From Trueperaceae bacterium (GTDB lineage Bacteria > Deinococcota > Deinococci > Deinococcales > Trueperaceae): a stretch of DNA of 5,026 nucleotides. Below are positions 1 to 5,026 of the stretch, in pieces. The stretch is taken from the NCBI GenBank assembly GCA_029210865.1, contig JARGGE010000232.1, positions 1-5,026 of the forward strand. Direction: 5' to 3'. The notes beneath the pieces are model-generated. The model had not been told where the DNA came from and did not search any database. It worked only from the letters and a program-made list of their open reading frames with translations. A program made the translations under genes and the position numbers. Numbering within the stretch: the first letter of the stretch is position 1; every line of letters starts with the position of its first letter.

Positions 1-610
1 GAACGCGCTGCCGAGCATGACCGGGCTGCTCGTGGCGGTGGTGCTGGCCGGGGTGGCGATCGCCGCCTGGCGCGGCAAGCGCCGCACCCGCGCGGGCGTG
101 GCGCTCCTCTCGGCCGCGACCGTCGGCCTCTGGTCGCTCACCTGGGCGCGCGACGTCGCGCTCCTTCCCTACCCCGAGCTGCACGGCTTCAACCTGGCCT
201 TCATCGGCATCATCCTCGCGGCCGTCTGGCAGATGTCGGGCTACACGATGGCGCTCTACCTGGCCGGCCTGCGCGGGATCCCCGGCGAGCTGCGCGAAGC
301 GGCGCGCGTCGACGGGGCGAACGAGGTGCAGCTCTACCGGCACGTCGTGCTGCCGCTGCTGCAGCCGATCACGCTCTCGGCGATGATCATCCTGGGCCAC
401 ATCAGCCTCAAGATCTTCGACCTGATCTTCGCGATGGCGGGCGCCGACAACGCCACCACCGACGTGCCGGCGTTGCTGATGTACCTCACCGCCTTCCGCG
501 CCAACCAGTTCAGCAAGGGCGCGGCGATCGCGATGGTGCTGCTGGTGCTGGTCGCCGCGGTCATCGTCCCCTACCTGTGGACCAGCCTGCGCGGGGAGAC
601 CCGCCGATGA
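1..610 (+). CDS. Carbohydrate ABC transporter permease, GtsB/MalF-like (5' end outside window)
   Basis: Inner-membrane subunit of a sugar importer that forms half of the translocation channel. The frame is open to the left edge (first whole codon at base 2), so the N-terminal part is missing; about 202 residues remain. Visible hydrophobic segments lie near the left edge, around WARDVALLP, at FIGIILAAVWQMSGYTMALYL, around the ITLSAMIILGHISL stretch and at the C-terminal AIAMVLLVLVAAVIVPYLW. The EAA loop that docks on the ATPase is intact: ELREAARVDGANE, then a VVLPLLQP ending. The WQMSGYTMALYLAGLRGIP segment resembles GtsB-type glucose/mannose permeases known from Pseudomonas and Thermus; this is from memory of the family, so the substrate is inferred. 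The stop codon overlaps the next permease by ATGA. The ATG at base 17 is an internal Met inside a longer reading frame, not a likely start. Confidence 0.93.
   Translation, partial: NALPSMTGLLVAVVLAGVAIAAWRGKRRTRAGVALLSAATVGLWSLTWARDVALLPYPELHGFNLAFIGIILAAVWQMSGYTMALYLAGLRGIPGELREAARVDGANEVQLYRHVVLPLLQPITLSAMIILGHISLKIFDLIFAMAGADNATTDVPALLMYLTAFRANQFSKGAAIAMVLLVLVAAVIVPYLWTSLRGETRR
593..598 (+). promoter_or_regulatory. Ribosome binding site of the second permease
   Basis: GGGGAG lies 8 nt before the ATG at 607. It decides the start: an in-frame GTG at 577 would add ten residues but has no comparable purine run upstream and would deepen the overlap with the first permease. Confidence 0.7.
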
Positions 611-1428
611 TCGCCTGGCGCCGCCACCGCTGGCTGATCTACGTCCTGCTCGCGCTCGCCAGCGCGCTGTTCCTGCTGCCCGTCTACCTGGTGGTGGTGA
701 CGAGCCTCAAGTCGCCCTCGGCGATCAACCTTGCGACCACCTGGTCGCTGCCGCAGATCTGGTACTGGCGCTCCTTCGTCGAGGCCTGGGACGCGTTCGC
801 GCCCAAGCTGGCCAACAGCTTCACGCTGACGCTGGTGGCGACCGTCCTGTCGGCGCTCCTCGGCTCGATGAACGGCTACGTGCTCGCCAAATGGCGTTTC
901 CCGGGCGCGAACGTCGTCTTCCCGCTCATGCTCTTCGGCATGTTCATCCCGTACCAGGCGATCCTGATCCCGCTGTTCGACTTCCTGCGCTCGATCGGGC
1001 TCTACGGCGGGCTCAACGGGCTGATCCTGGCGCACGTGGTGTACGGCCTGCCCATCACCACGCTGATCTTCCGCAACTACTACGCCGAGATCCCCGACGA
1101 GATGCTCGAGGCGGGCAAGATCGACGGGGCCGGCTTCTTCGGGCTCTACGGCCGCATCGTCTTCCCGCTGTCGCTGCCCGGCTTCGTGGTCGTGATCATC
1201 TGGCAGTTCACCCAGATCTGGAACGAGTTCCTCTTCGCGGTGACGCTCACGAGCCAGGCGAACCAGCCGATCACGGTCGCGCTGGCGCAGCTCGCCGGCG
1301 GCGAGGCGGTCCGCTGGAACCTGCCGATGGCGGGGGCGATCCTGGCGGCGCTGCCGACGCTGCTGGTGTACATCCTGCTCGGACGCTACTTCGTCAAGGG
1401 GCTGCTCGCGGGGTCGGTCAAGGGCTGA
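607..1428 (+). CDS. Carbohydrate ABC transporter permease, GtsC/MalG-like
   Basis: Second channel subunit of the sugar importer, complete at 273 residues, the usual length for MalG-type permeases. The start at 607 gives an ATGA overlap with the upstream permease and has a GGGGAG ribosome site. Six membrane segments are visible: about residues 10-32, 71-95, 105-125, 135-155, 190-212 and 241-261. The N-terminus (MIAWRRHRW) is positively charged, as expected for the cytosolic side. The EAA loop at about 165-188 reads EMLEAGKIDGAGFFGLYGRI then VFPL, with EAG in place of EAA; the key Gly174 is kept. NGYVLAKWRFPG, LIFRNYY, IIWQFTQIWNEFLF and the KGLLAGSVKG terminus closely match what I remember of GtsC glucose permeases. 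Glucose/mannose is therefore the best substrate guess, without proof. No ATPase gene follows; the operon ends at the palindrome downstream. Confidence 0.95.
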   Translation: MIAWRRHRWLIYVLLALASALFLLPVYLVVVTSLKSPSAINLATTWSLPQIWYWRSFVEAWDAFAPKLANSFTLTLVATVLSALLGSMNGYVLAKWRFPGANVVFPLMLFGMFIPYQAILIPLFDFLRSIGLYGGLNGLILAHVVYGLPITTLIFRNYYAEIPDEMLEAGKIDGAGFFGLYGRIVFPLSLPGFVVVIIWQFTQIWNEFLFAVTLTSQANQPITVALAQLAGGEAVRWNLPMAGAILAALPTLLVYILLGRYFVKGLLAGSVKG

Positions 1429-1502
1429 CCCGCTGCGGCCGGCGGCAGGCGCACGGCGCGGCCGAAGCGTCGGCGCCTTGAGCCCGACGCACCCACACCA
1501 CC

Positions 1503-1542
1503 AAGGAACGGGCCCCGCGGCATGCCGCGGGGCCCGTTCCTT
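1503..1542. terminator. Perfect 40-nt palindrome, probable bidirectional terminator
   Basis: AAGGAACGGGCCCCGCGGCA is followed directly by its exact reverse complement, giving a potential 18-20 bp GC-rich stem with a minimal GCATGC apex. It lies 74 nt after the permease stop and 20 nt from the stop of the convergent FAS1 gene, so one element can serve both transcripts. There is no proper U-tract on either side; only the CCTT end is T-rich. Position and symmetry support termination, while the missing U-tract keeps this short of certain. Confidence 0.75.
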
Positions 1543-1554
1543 CGCTTGCGCGCT

Positions 1555-1574
1555 CCGGCCGGTTACTCGGCCGG
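1555..1574 (-). repeat. Small inverted repeat with the FAS1 stop codon in its loop
   Basis: CCGGCCG (1555-1561) pairs with CGGCCGG (1568-1574) around a 6-nt loop. The loop contains the TAA stop of the FAS1 lipoprotein gene (1563-1565). In the FAS1 mRNA this hairpin would sit just before the larger palindrome at 1503-1542 and may stabilise the 3' end. Seven-base GC inverted repeats are easily found by chance at this GC content. Confidence 0.3.
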
Positions 1575-2486
1575 CGGCAGGAGGACGAAGTCGATCGCGT
1601 GGATCACGCCGTTGACGGCCTTGACGTCCGTGATGATCACGTTGACCGTGCCGTTGAGGACGACGCCGCCGTCGACGACCTCGACCGAGATGGTCGAACC
1701 CTGCAGCGTGGGGGCGTCGAAGGGCGCCGCCGCGATCACGTCGGCCGCGAGGAAGGTGCCCGGGACCACGTGGTACAGGAGGATGTCGGCCAGGTCGTCG
1801 CTCGCGAGGAGCTCCGCCGCGGTGAGTCCGAGCGTGTCGAGCGCCGCGCCGAAGGCGTCGTTCGTCGGGGCGAACACCGTGAGGTCGGCGTTCACGTCGG
1901 CGACCGCGGCGACCAGGTCGGCCTCGCTGAGCGCCGCGACGAGCGTCGAGAAGCGGCTGTCGGCGACGGCGATGTCGGCGATCGTCTTGCTGGGGACCAG
2001 CACCTCGTCGATCACGTGGATGACGCCGTTGCTGGCGACGATGCCGGCCGAGACCACCGAGGTGGAGCCGTCGAGCAGCCCACCCGAGACGGCGATCGGC
2101 ATGCCGTTGAGGGTCGGGAGGACTTCCTGGGCGGCGACCTGGATGAACAGGTTGTTGCCTTCGACCACGTGGTACGTGAGGACGCTCGTCAGCAGGTCGG
2201 TGTCGGCGAGCAGCTGCTCGGCGGTCAGGCCGAGTTCGCCGAGCAGGGCCGTGAACGCCGCGTCGTTGGCCGCGAAGACCGTGAAGGGACCCGCCGCGTC
2301 GTCCGCGAAGGTGCCGACCAGGCCAGCGGCGTCGAGGGCGGCGACGAGCACCGTGAGGTTCTCGTTCGCGCTGGCGATCTCGGCGATCGAGTCGCGTTCG
2401 GCCGGGGCCGCCGCGTTCCCGCACGCCGCCAGGATGCCGGCGACCGCTAGGGCCAGGAGAGCTCGGAACGTCCGCTTCATCGTCAT
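1563..2486 (-). CDS. Secreted lipoprotein with two fasciclin (FAS1) domains
   Basis: Predicted exported, lipid-anchored protein of 307 residues. The signal peptide has a basic start (MTMKRTFR), a hydrophobic core at residues 9-19 and a lipobox LAAC with Cys22 as the acylated residue. A short linker leads to two FAS1 domains at about 33-165 and 169-304. Each shows the family marks: H1 box (FTVFAANDAAF at 68-78; LTVFAPTNDAF at 202-212), central YH (105-106; 238-239) and H2 box (NGVIHVIDEVLVP at 153-165; NGVIHAIDFVLLP at 292-304). FAS1 domains generally act in adhesion or extracellular ligand binding and are not enzymes; the partner is unknown here. The start at 2486 is chosen because GAGAGG lies 6 nt upstream and the signal peptide then begins properly. 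A start at 2642 would add 52 residues without a signal sequence, and Met at 2480 is a close alternative. The gene is convergent with the permease operon and monocistronic by layout. Confidence 0.93.
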   Translation of the reverse strand: MTMKRTFRALLALAVAGILAACGNAAAPAERDSIAEIASANENLTVLVAALDAAGLVGTFADDAAGPFTVFAANDAAFTALLGELGLTAEQLLADTDLLTSVLTYHVVEGNNLFIQVAAQEVLPTLNGMPIAVSGGLLDGSTSVVSAGIVASNGVIHVIDEVLVPSKTIADIAVADSRFSTLVAALSEADLVAAVADVNADLTVFAPTNDAFGAALDTLGLTAAELLASDDLADILLYHVVPGTFLAADVIAAAPFDAPTLQGSTISVEVVDGGVVLNGTVNVIITDVKAVNGVIHAIDFVLLPPAE

Positions 2487-2492
2487 GAGGTG

Positions 2493-2498
2493 CCTCTC
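2493..2498 (-). promoter_or_regulatory. Ribosome binding site of the FAS1 lipoprotein gene
   Basis: On the minus strand GAGAGG lies 6 nt before the ATG at 2486 and 12 nt before the alternative ATG at 2480. This favours the MTMKR start and argues against the far upstream ATG at 2642. Confidence 0.6.
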
Positions 2499-2575
2499 TT
2501 CCTCGAGTCCGCCCACGACGGCGGGATGCCCCCCGTCCGATCGGTCGATCCTCGATGACCGGAGTGTGATCCGCG

Positions 2576-2614
2576 GGTCAACCTTTGACTGTGCCTTGAC
2601 ACACCAGCTACAAA
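2576..2614. promoter_or_regulatory. AT-rich regulatory segment upstream of the FAS1 gene
   Basis: This is the most AT-rich stretch noticed by eye in the window. It holds an inverted repeat GTCAA-CCT-TTGAC (2577-2589), a third TTGAC at 2596-2600, and a short TGTG-N6-CACA repeat (2590-2603). On the minus strand TTGACC (2581-2576) could be a -35 for the FAS1 gene, but no convincing -10 follows at 16-18 nt. On the plus strand TTGACT (2585-2590) and TACAAA (2609-2614) are 18 nt apart and look like a fair sigma-70-type promoter pointing away from the FAS1 gene. The real direction is unresolved, and an operator function is conjecture. Confidence 0.35.
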
Positions 2615-2642
2615 CCTTGGGCAGTCCGCCCGCGACGGCCAC

Positions 2643-2657
2643 CCCCGGCGACCGGGG
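2643..2657. repeat. Short GC hairpin next to the rhodanese terminator
   Basis: CCCCGG (2643-2648) pairs with CCGGGG (2652-2657) over a CGA loop. It lies 23 nt beyond the main terminator hairpin when read from the rhodanese operon. It may be a back-up terminator or simple chance in GC-rich DNA. Confidence 0.25.
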
Positions 2658-2680
2658 TGAGCGACCCTGGCCGACGCGAA

Positions 2681-2711
2681 GCGGCCCCGCGACCGGGGGT
2701 CGCGGGGCCGC
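2681..2711. terminator. Terminator hairpin of the rhodanese operon
   Basis: GCGGCCCCGCGAC (2681-2693) is exactly complementary to GTCGCGGGGCCGC (2699-2711), a 13-bp stem with a 5-nt loop. It begins 30 nt after the stop codon of the distal rhodanese on the minus strand. No U-tract follows in either direction. Placement just after the operon is the main support for a terminator. Confidence 0.65.
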
Positions 2712-2741
2712 TCGAGCGCGCGCCCTCGGGGGCGCCGCGCT

Positions 2742-3071
2742 TCAGCGCGAGATCGGGTAACCGGCCGAGACCCAGGCGATCAGGCCGCCGGCGACGTTCT
2801 TGACGTCGGTCTTGCCGGCCGCGCTCAGCACCTCGGCGGCGTAGGCCGAGCGGTTGCCGGAGCGGCACACGACGTAGACGTTCGCGTCGTCGGGGAACTG
2901 GTCGAGCGCCTCGTCCAGACGGCCGAGCGGCACGCACAGCGCGCCCTCGACGGTGCCGTGCGCGGTCTCCATCGGCTCGCGCACGTCGAGCACGACCTTG
3001 TCGGGGTCGTCGTCGGCGAAGAGCTCCTGCACGTCGACCTCGACGTACGGCCCCACGTCGTAGCGGCTCAT
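2742..3071 (-). CDS. Rhodanese-like sulfurtransferase, single domain, cytosolic
   Basis: Single rhodanese domain of 109 residues, the usual length for GlpE/PspE-size proteins. Such enzymes carry a persulfide on the catalytic Cys and pass sulfane sulfur to thiol or cyanide acceptors. The active-site loop is CRSGNRS at 69-75 with Cys69 as nucleophile. LDVREPMETAHG at 28-39 and the GGLIAWVSAGYP end match the fold. A second Cys (Cys46, in GALCVPL) is present and absent from the neighbour. No signal peptide or membrane segment is seen, so it should be cytosolic. Its ATG overlaps the stop of the upstream rhodanese (ATGA), with GGTGG shortly before it, which suggests translational coupling. It is a close paralogue of that neighbour: about 44 of 81 positions are identical in an ungapped comparison by eye. 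The physiological sulfur donor and acceptor cannot be told from sequence. Confidence 0.94.
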   Translation of the reverse strand: MSRYDVGPYVEVDVQELFADDDPDKVVLDVREPMETAHGTVEGALCVPLGRLDEALDQFPDDANVYVVCRSGNRSAYAAEVLSAAGKTDVKNVAGGLIAWVSAGYPISR

Positions 3072-3499
3072 CGGACCACCGGCAGACCGGCCGACGTCCA
3101 GGCAACGATGCCGCCGTCGACGTTGCGGACGTCCTCGAACCCGGCCGCCACCAGCGCCTGGGAGGCCTGCAGCGAGCGGTTGCCGGTGCGGCAGAAGACG
3201 TAGACGGGCTCGTCCTTGGGCAGGTCGGAGGCGAGCTGCACGACGTTCGCTAGCGGCATGAGCAGGGCGCCCTCCACGTGGCCATCGGCGTACTCGAAGG
3301 GCTCGCGCACGTCGATCAGGGTTGGGGCCGGGCTCTGCGCGAGCGCGCTCTGGAGGTCGCGCACGCTCACCGTGGTGAGCGCCCCGCCGCCAGCGCGGGT
3401 GGTCGCGAACACGACCGCGACGACGGCAATCGCCGCGATCGCCGCGACGAGCGCCAGCGGGCTGCGGCGCTGGGGGTTCGGGGGGGTGCGTTTCGCCAT
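3068..3499 (-). CDS. Membrane-anchored rhodanese-like sulfurtransferase
   Basis: Rhodanese domain of about 100 residues behind an N-terminal membrane anchor, 143 residues in total. Residues 1-12 are basic (MAKRTPPNPQRR), followed by a hydrophobic stretch at about 14-33 with no clear cleavage site or lipobox. The likely topology is N-inside with the catalytic domain outside the cytoplasmic membrane; this is inferred from charge. The domain has LIDVREPFEYADGHVEGA at about 61-78 and the active-site loop CRTGNRS at 103-109, with Cys103, the only Cys in the protein, as persulfide carrier. It is the first gene of a two-gene operon and shares an ATGA overlap with the cytosolic paralogue. The ATG sits directly downstream of a predicted promoter and CsoR/CstR-like operator. 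There is no normally spaced Shine-Dalgarno sequence (GAGGGG lies 12 nt away, inside the operator), so a leaderless transcript is possible. Confidence 0.93.
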   Translation of the reverse strand: MAKRTPPNPQRRSPLALVAAIAAIAVVAVVFATTRAGGGALTTVSVRDLQSALAQSPAPTLIDVREPFEYADGHVEGALLMPLANVVQLASDLPKDEPVYVFCRTGNRSLQASQALVAAGFEDVRNVDGGIVAWTSAGLPVVR

Positions 3500-3505
3500 G
3501 CGCTA

Positions 3506-3535
3506 CTCATACCCCTCGGGGGTATCACGGGTCAA
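3506..3535 (-). promoter_or_regulatory. Predicted promoter of the rhodanese operon
   Basis: On the minus strand TTGACC (3535-3530) matches the -35 consensus at five of six bases. It is followed after 18 nt by TATGAG (3511-3506), a four-of-six match to TATAAT. Six nt then separate it from the ATG at 3499, so transcription may start at or next to the start codon. Such leaderless mRNAs are known to be common in Deinococcus. The spacer is filled by the inverted repeat described separately. The -10 is imperfect, so the exact start is uncertain. Confidence 0.55.
3509..3525. promoter_or_regulatory. CsoR/CstR-type operator (17-bp inverted repeat)
   Basis: ATACCCC (3509-3515) and GGGGTAT (3519-3525) are perfect 7-bp inverted arms around TCG. 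AT-flanked C/G tracts of this form are typical of operators bound by the CsoR family of tetrameric all-helical repressors, which includes copper-sensing CsoR and persulfide-sensing CstR. CstR is known to control rhodanese-containing operons, which matches the gene directly downstream on the minus strand. The repeat lies between the -35 and -10 and overlaps the first bases of the -10, a position suited to repression. No regulator gene is visible in the window, so the cognate sensor and inducer are inferred. Confidence 0.65.
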
Positions 3536-3607
3536 GCGCGTCCGGTACGGTGCCACCGGCCGCCGGGCCGAGCGCCGTCCCGAGAGGGATGCGGTACACG
3601 TAGCAGC

Positions 3608-5026
3608 ATGAAGACGACCCCACAGACCACGGCACTCGCCGACCTGGAGGTCGACGCGCTCGTCGTGCCGATCCTCTCCGACCCCAGCCTGCCCGGCGGC
3701 GCGACCCACGCGATCGACCAGGCGCTCGACGGCCTGCTCGGCCGGCTGCACGCCCGCGGCGACCTCGACACCCGCGTCGGCCGCACCACCCCGCTCTTCC
3801 CTGAGCGCGGCGTGGCGGCCCCTCGCGTGCTGGTTGTGGGTCTGGGCGCGGCCGGCACCCTGGACGCCGACGCCGTCCGCCGTGCGGCCGCCGGGGCGCT
3901 GCGCCAGGCCCGCGACCTCGGCGCCCGGCGCGTCGGCCTGGCCCCGCTGGGCGCCGGCCTCGGACCGATCGACCTGGCGACCGCGGTCGCCGCCACCGTC
4001 GAGGGCGCGCGGCTGGGCCTCTACCGGTACGCGGACGACGAGGGCGTCGACGAAGTGCTGCTGGCGACCGACGAGGCGCGCCTCGAGGACGTCCGCGACG
4101 CGGTGCGCTTGGCCGAGGCGACCGCCGAGGGGGTGGCGCTGGCGCGCGAGTTGGTCAACCGGCCCCCGAACGTGGCGACGCCCGAGCACCTCGCCGAGGT
4201 CGCCCGCGGCCTGGCGGCCGACCATGGCTTCGCCCTCACGGTGGGCGACCGCGCCTGGGCGGCCGAGCACGGCATGGGCGCGTTCCTCGCCGTCGCGCAG
4301 GGCGCGGGCCACGAGCCGCGCTTCCTGGTGCTCGAGCACGACCCCACCGGCGGTCAGGAACCGCCCCTCGTCCTCGTGGGCAAGGGCGTCACCTTCGACT
4401 CGGGCGGCGTGTCGATCAAGGGGCGCGCCGGCATGGAAGCCATGAAGAGCGACATGGCCGGCGCGGCGGCCGCGCTGGGCACCATGCGCACGCTGGGCCG
4501 GCTGCGCGCCGCCCGCCGCGTCATCGCGCTGGTCCCCGCCACCGAGAACCTGCTCGACGCCCACGCCTACCGCCCCGCGGACGTGATCACCGCCGCGAAC
4601 GGCACCACCATCGAGATCATCTCGACGGACGCCGAAGGGCGCCTGCTGCTCGCCGACGCGCTGTCGTACGCGCAGCGGCTGCGCCCGCGCGCCGTCGTCG
4701 ACCTCGCGACCCTCACCGGCGCCGTGGTCGTGGCGCTGGGGGAAGGCATCGCCGCCGGCCGCTTCGCGAACGACGACGCGCTCGCGGCGCAGCTCGACGC
4801 CGCCGCCGCCGCCACAGCGGAGCGCACCTGGCCGCTGCCGCTGTGGAAGGACTACCTGAAGGACCTCGAGAGCGACGTCGCCGACCTGAAGAACTCGAGC
4901 GGCAAGCCGCGCGGCGGGGCCGCCGTCGCCGCGGCGTTCCTCGAGCGCTTCGTCGACTACCCGTGGGTCCACCTCGACATCGCCGGGATGGCGATGAGCG
5001 ACAAGGTCGACGGCTACCGCACCAAG
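3608..5026 (+). CDS. pepA: Leucyl aminopeptidase, peptidase family M17 (3' end outside window)
   Basis: Cytosolic metallo-exopeptidase that removes N-terminal residues from peptides, normally a hexamer with two metal ions per active site. The visible 473 codons stay open to the last base; E. coli PepA has 503 residues, so about 30 are missing. An N-terminal macro-like domain (to about residue 165) precedes the catalytic domain. Metal ligands and catalytic residues are all present at PepA spacing: Lys259, Asp264 and Lys271 in GKGVTFDSGGVSIK, Asp282 in MKSDMAGAAA, and Asp341, Glu343 and Arg345 in STDAEGRLLLADAL. The common NTDAEGRL signature has Ser339 instead of Asn. Later family marks are RGGAAVAAAFLERF and WVHLDIAGMA. 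The start at 3608 is chosen because no nearby upstream in-frame start exists. There is no close Shine-Dalgarno (GAGAGGG is 19 nt away), and TACACG seven nt upstream could be a -10 of a leaderless transcript. The gene is divergent from the rhodanese operon. Confidence 0.95.
   Translation, partial: MKTTPQTTALADLEVDALVVPILSDPSLPGGATHAIDQALDGLLGRLHARGDLDTRVGRTTPLFPERGVAAPRVLVVGLGAAGTLDADAVRRAAAGALRQARDLGARRVGLAPLGAGLGPIDLATAVAATVEGARLGLYRYADDEGVDEVLLATDEARLEDVRDAVRLAEATAEGVALARELVNRPPNVATPEHLAEVARGLAADHGFALTVGDRAWAAEHGMGAFLAVAQGAGHEPRFLVLEHDPTGGQEPPLVLVGKGVTFDSGGVSIKGRAGMEAMKSDMAGAAAALGTMRTLGRLRAARRVIALVPATENLLDAHAYRPADVITAANGTTIEIISTDAEGRLLLADALSYAQRLRPRAVVDLATLTGAVVVALGEGIAAGRFANDDALAAQLDAAAAATAERTWPLPLWKDYLKDLESDVADLKNSSGKPRGGAAVAAAFLERFVDYPWVHLDIAGMAMSDKVDGYRTK

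Noticed and set aside
577..606. Upstream GTG start for the second permease
   Set aside because: The ATG at 607 has GGGGAG at 8 nt and an ATGA overlap with the first gene; the ten extra residues do not look like a permease N-terminus.
571..2424. 617-residue open frame on the minus strand across the permease and FAS1 genes
   Set aside because: Arg/Gly/Asp-rich shadow translation typical of high-GC DNA. It lies antisense to a clear permease and out of frame with the FAS1 gene, and it shows no domain.
2590..2603. CRP-like site TGTG-N6-CACA
   Set aside because: The CRP consensus has eight bases between TGTG and CACA; here there are six, so the match is not real.
2487..2642. N-terminal extension of the FAS1 protein from an ATG at 2642
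   Set aside because: It would bury the signal peptide and lipobox behind 52 non-hydrophobic residues and cross the probable promoter region.
2641..2658. Second CsoR-like operator (ACCCC...GGGGT)
   Set aside because: It lacks the flanking TA bases, the spacer is too long (8 nt), and it sits at the end of the rhodanese operon beside another hairpin, so a structural repeat is more likely.
1522..2760. 412-residue open frame on the plus strand
   Set aside because: Antisense to the complete FAS1 lipoprotein; composition is rich in Ser/Ala/Arg with no recognisable motif, and it runs through the terminator and promoter regions.
3834..4445. 203-residue plus-strand frame inside the aminopeptidase
   Set aside because: Arg/Pro/Trp-rich alternate frame of pepA with no family features.
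3503..4972. 489-residue open frame on the minus strand
   Set aside because: Shadow of the M17 aminopeptidase; the plus-strand frame has the full catalytic motif set.

Overview
The window is about 5 kb of very GC-rich bacterial DNA with tightly packed genes. Five protein genes can be supported, and two of them run off the edges. The gene family mix is a Thermus/GtsBC-like sugar ABC transporter, a FAS1-domain lipoprotein, paired rhodaneses and an M17 aminopeptidase. With the GC content and possible leaderless starts, this suggests a Deinococcota lineage such as the Trueperaceae. That is an inference from style and families. A high-GC actinomycete or chloroflexote cannot be excluded because no phylogenetic marker is present.

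Layout. Bases 1-1428 (+) hold the end of one inner-membrane sugar permease and a complete second one, joined by an ATGA overlap. Together they form the membrane channel of a carbohydrate (probably glucose/mannose-type) importer. The binding protein and ATPase are not in the window. A perfect 40-nt palindrome at 1503-1542 closes this operon and also the convergent gene. Bases 1563-2486 (-) encode a secreted lipoprotein with two FAS1 domains. Bases 2487-2741 are non-coding and hold the upstream region of the FAS1 gene, including the most AT-rich stretch seen by eye, and the terminator hairpin of the rhodanese operon. Bases 2742-3499 (-) encode two related single-domain rhodaneses with an ATGA overlap. 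The promoter-proximal one has an N-terminal membrane anchor and the distal one is cytosolic. Bases 3500-3607 are a divergent promoter region. Bases 3608-5026 (+) encode an M17 leucyl aminopeptidase that is cut by the window end about 30 residues before the usual C-terminus.

The most interesting element is a 17-bp inverted repeat (ATACCCC-TCG-GGGGTAT, 3509-3525) just upstream of the rhodanese pair. It looks like a CsoR/CstR-family operator and fits between a TTGACC -35 and a TATGAG -10. This suggests that a persulfide- or copper-sensing CsoR-family repressor encoded elsewhere controls a two-compartment sulfurtransferase operon. I see no evidence for an entirely new system. No tRNA, rRNA, CRISPR array or mobile element was recognised.
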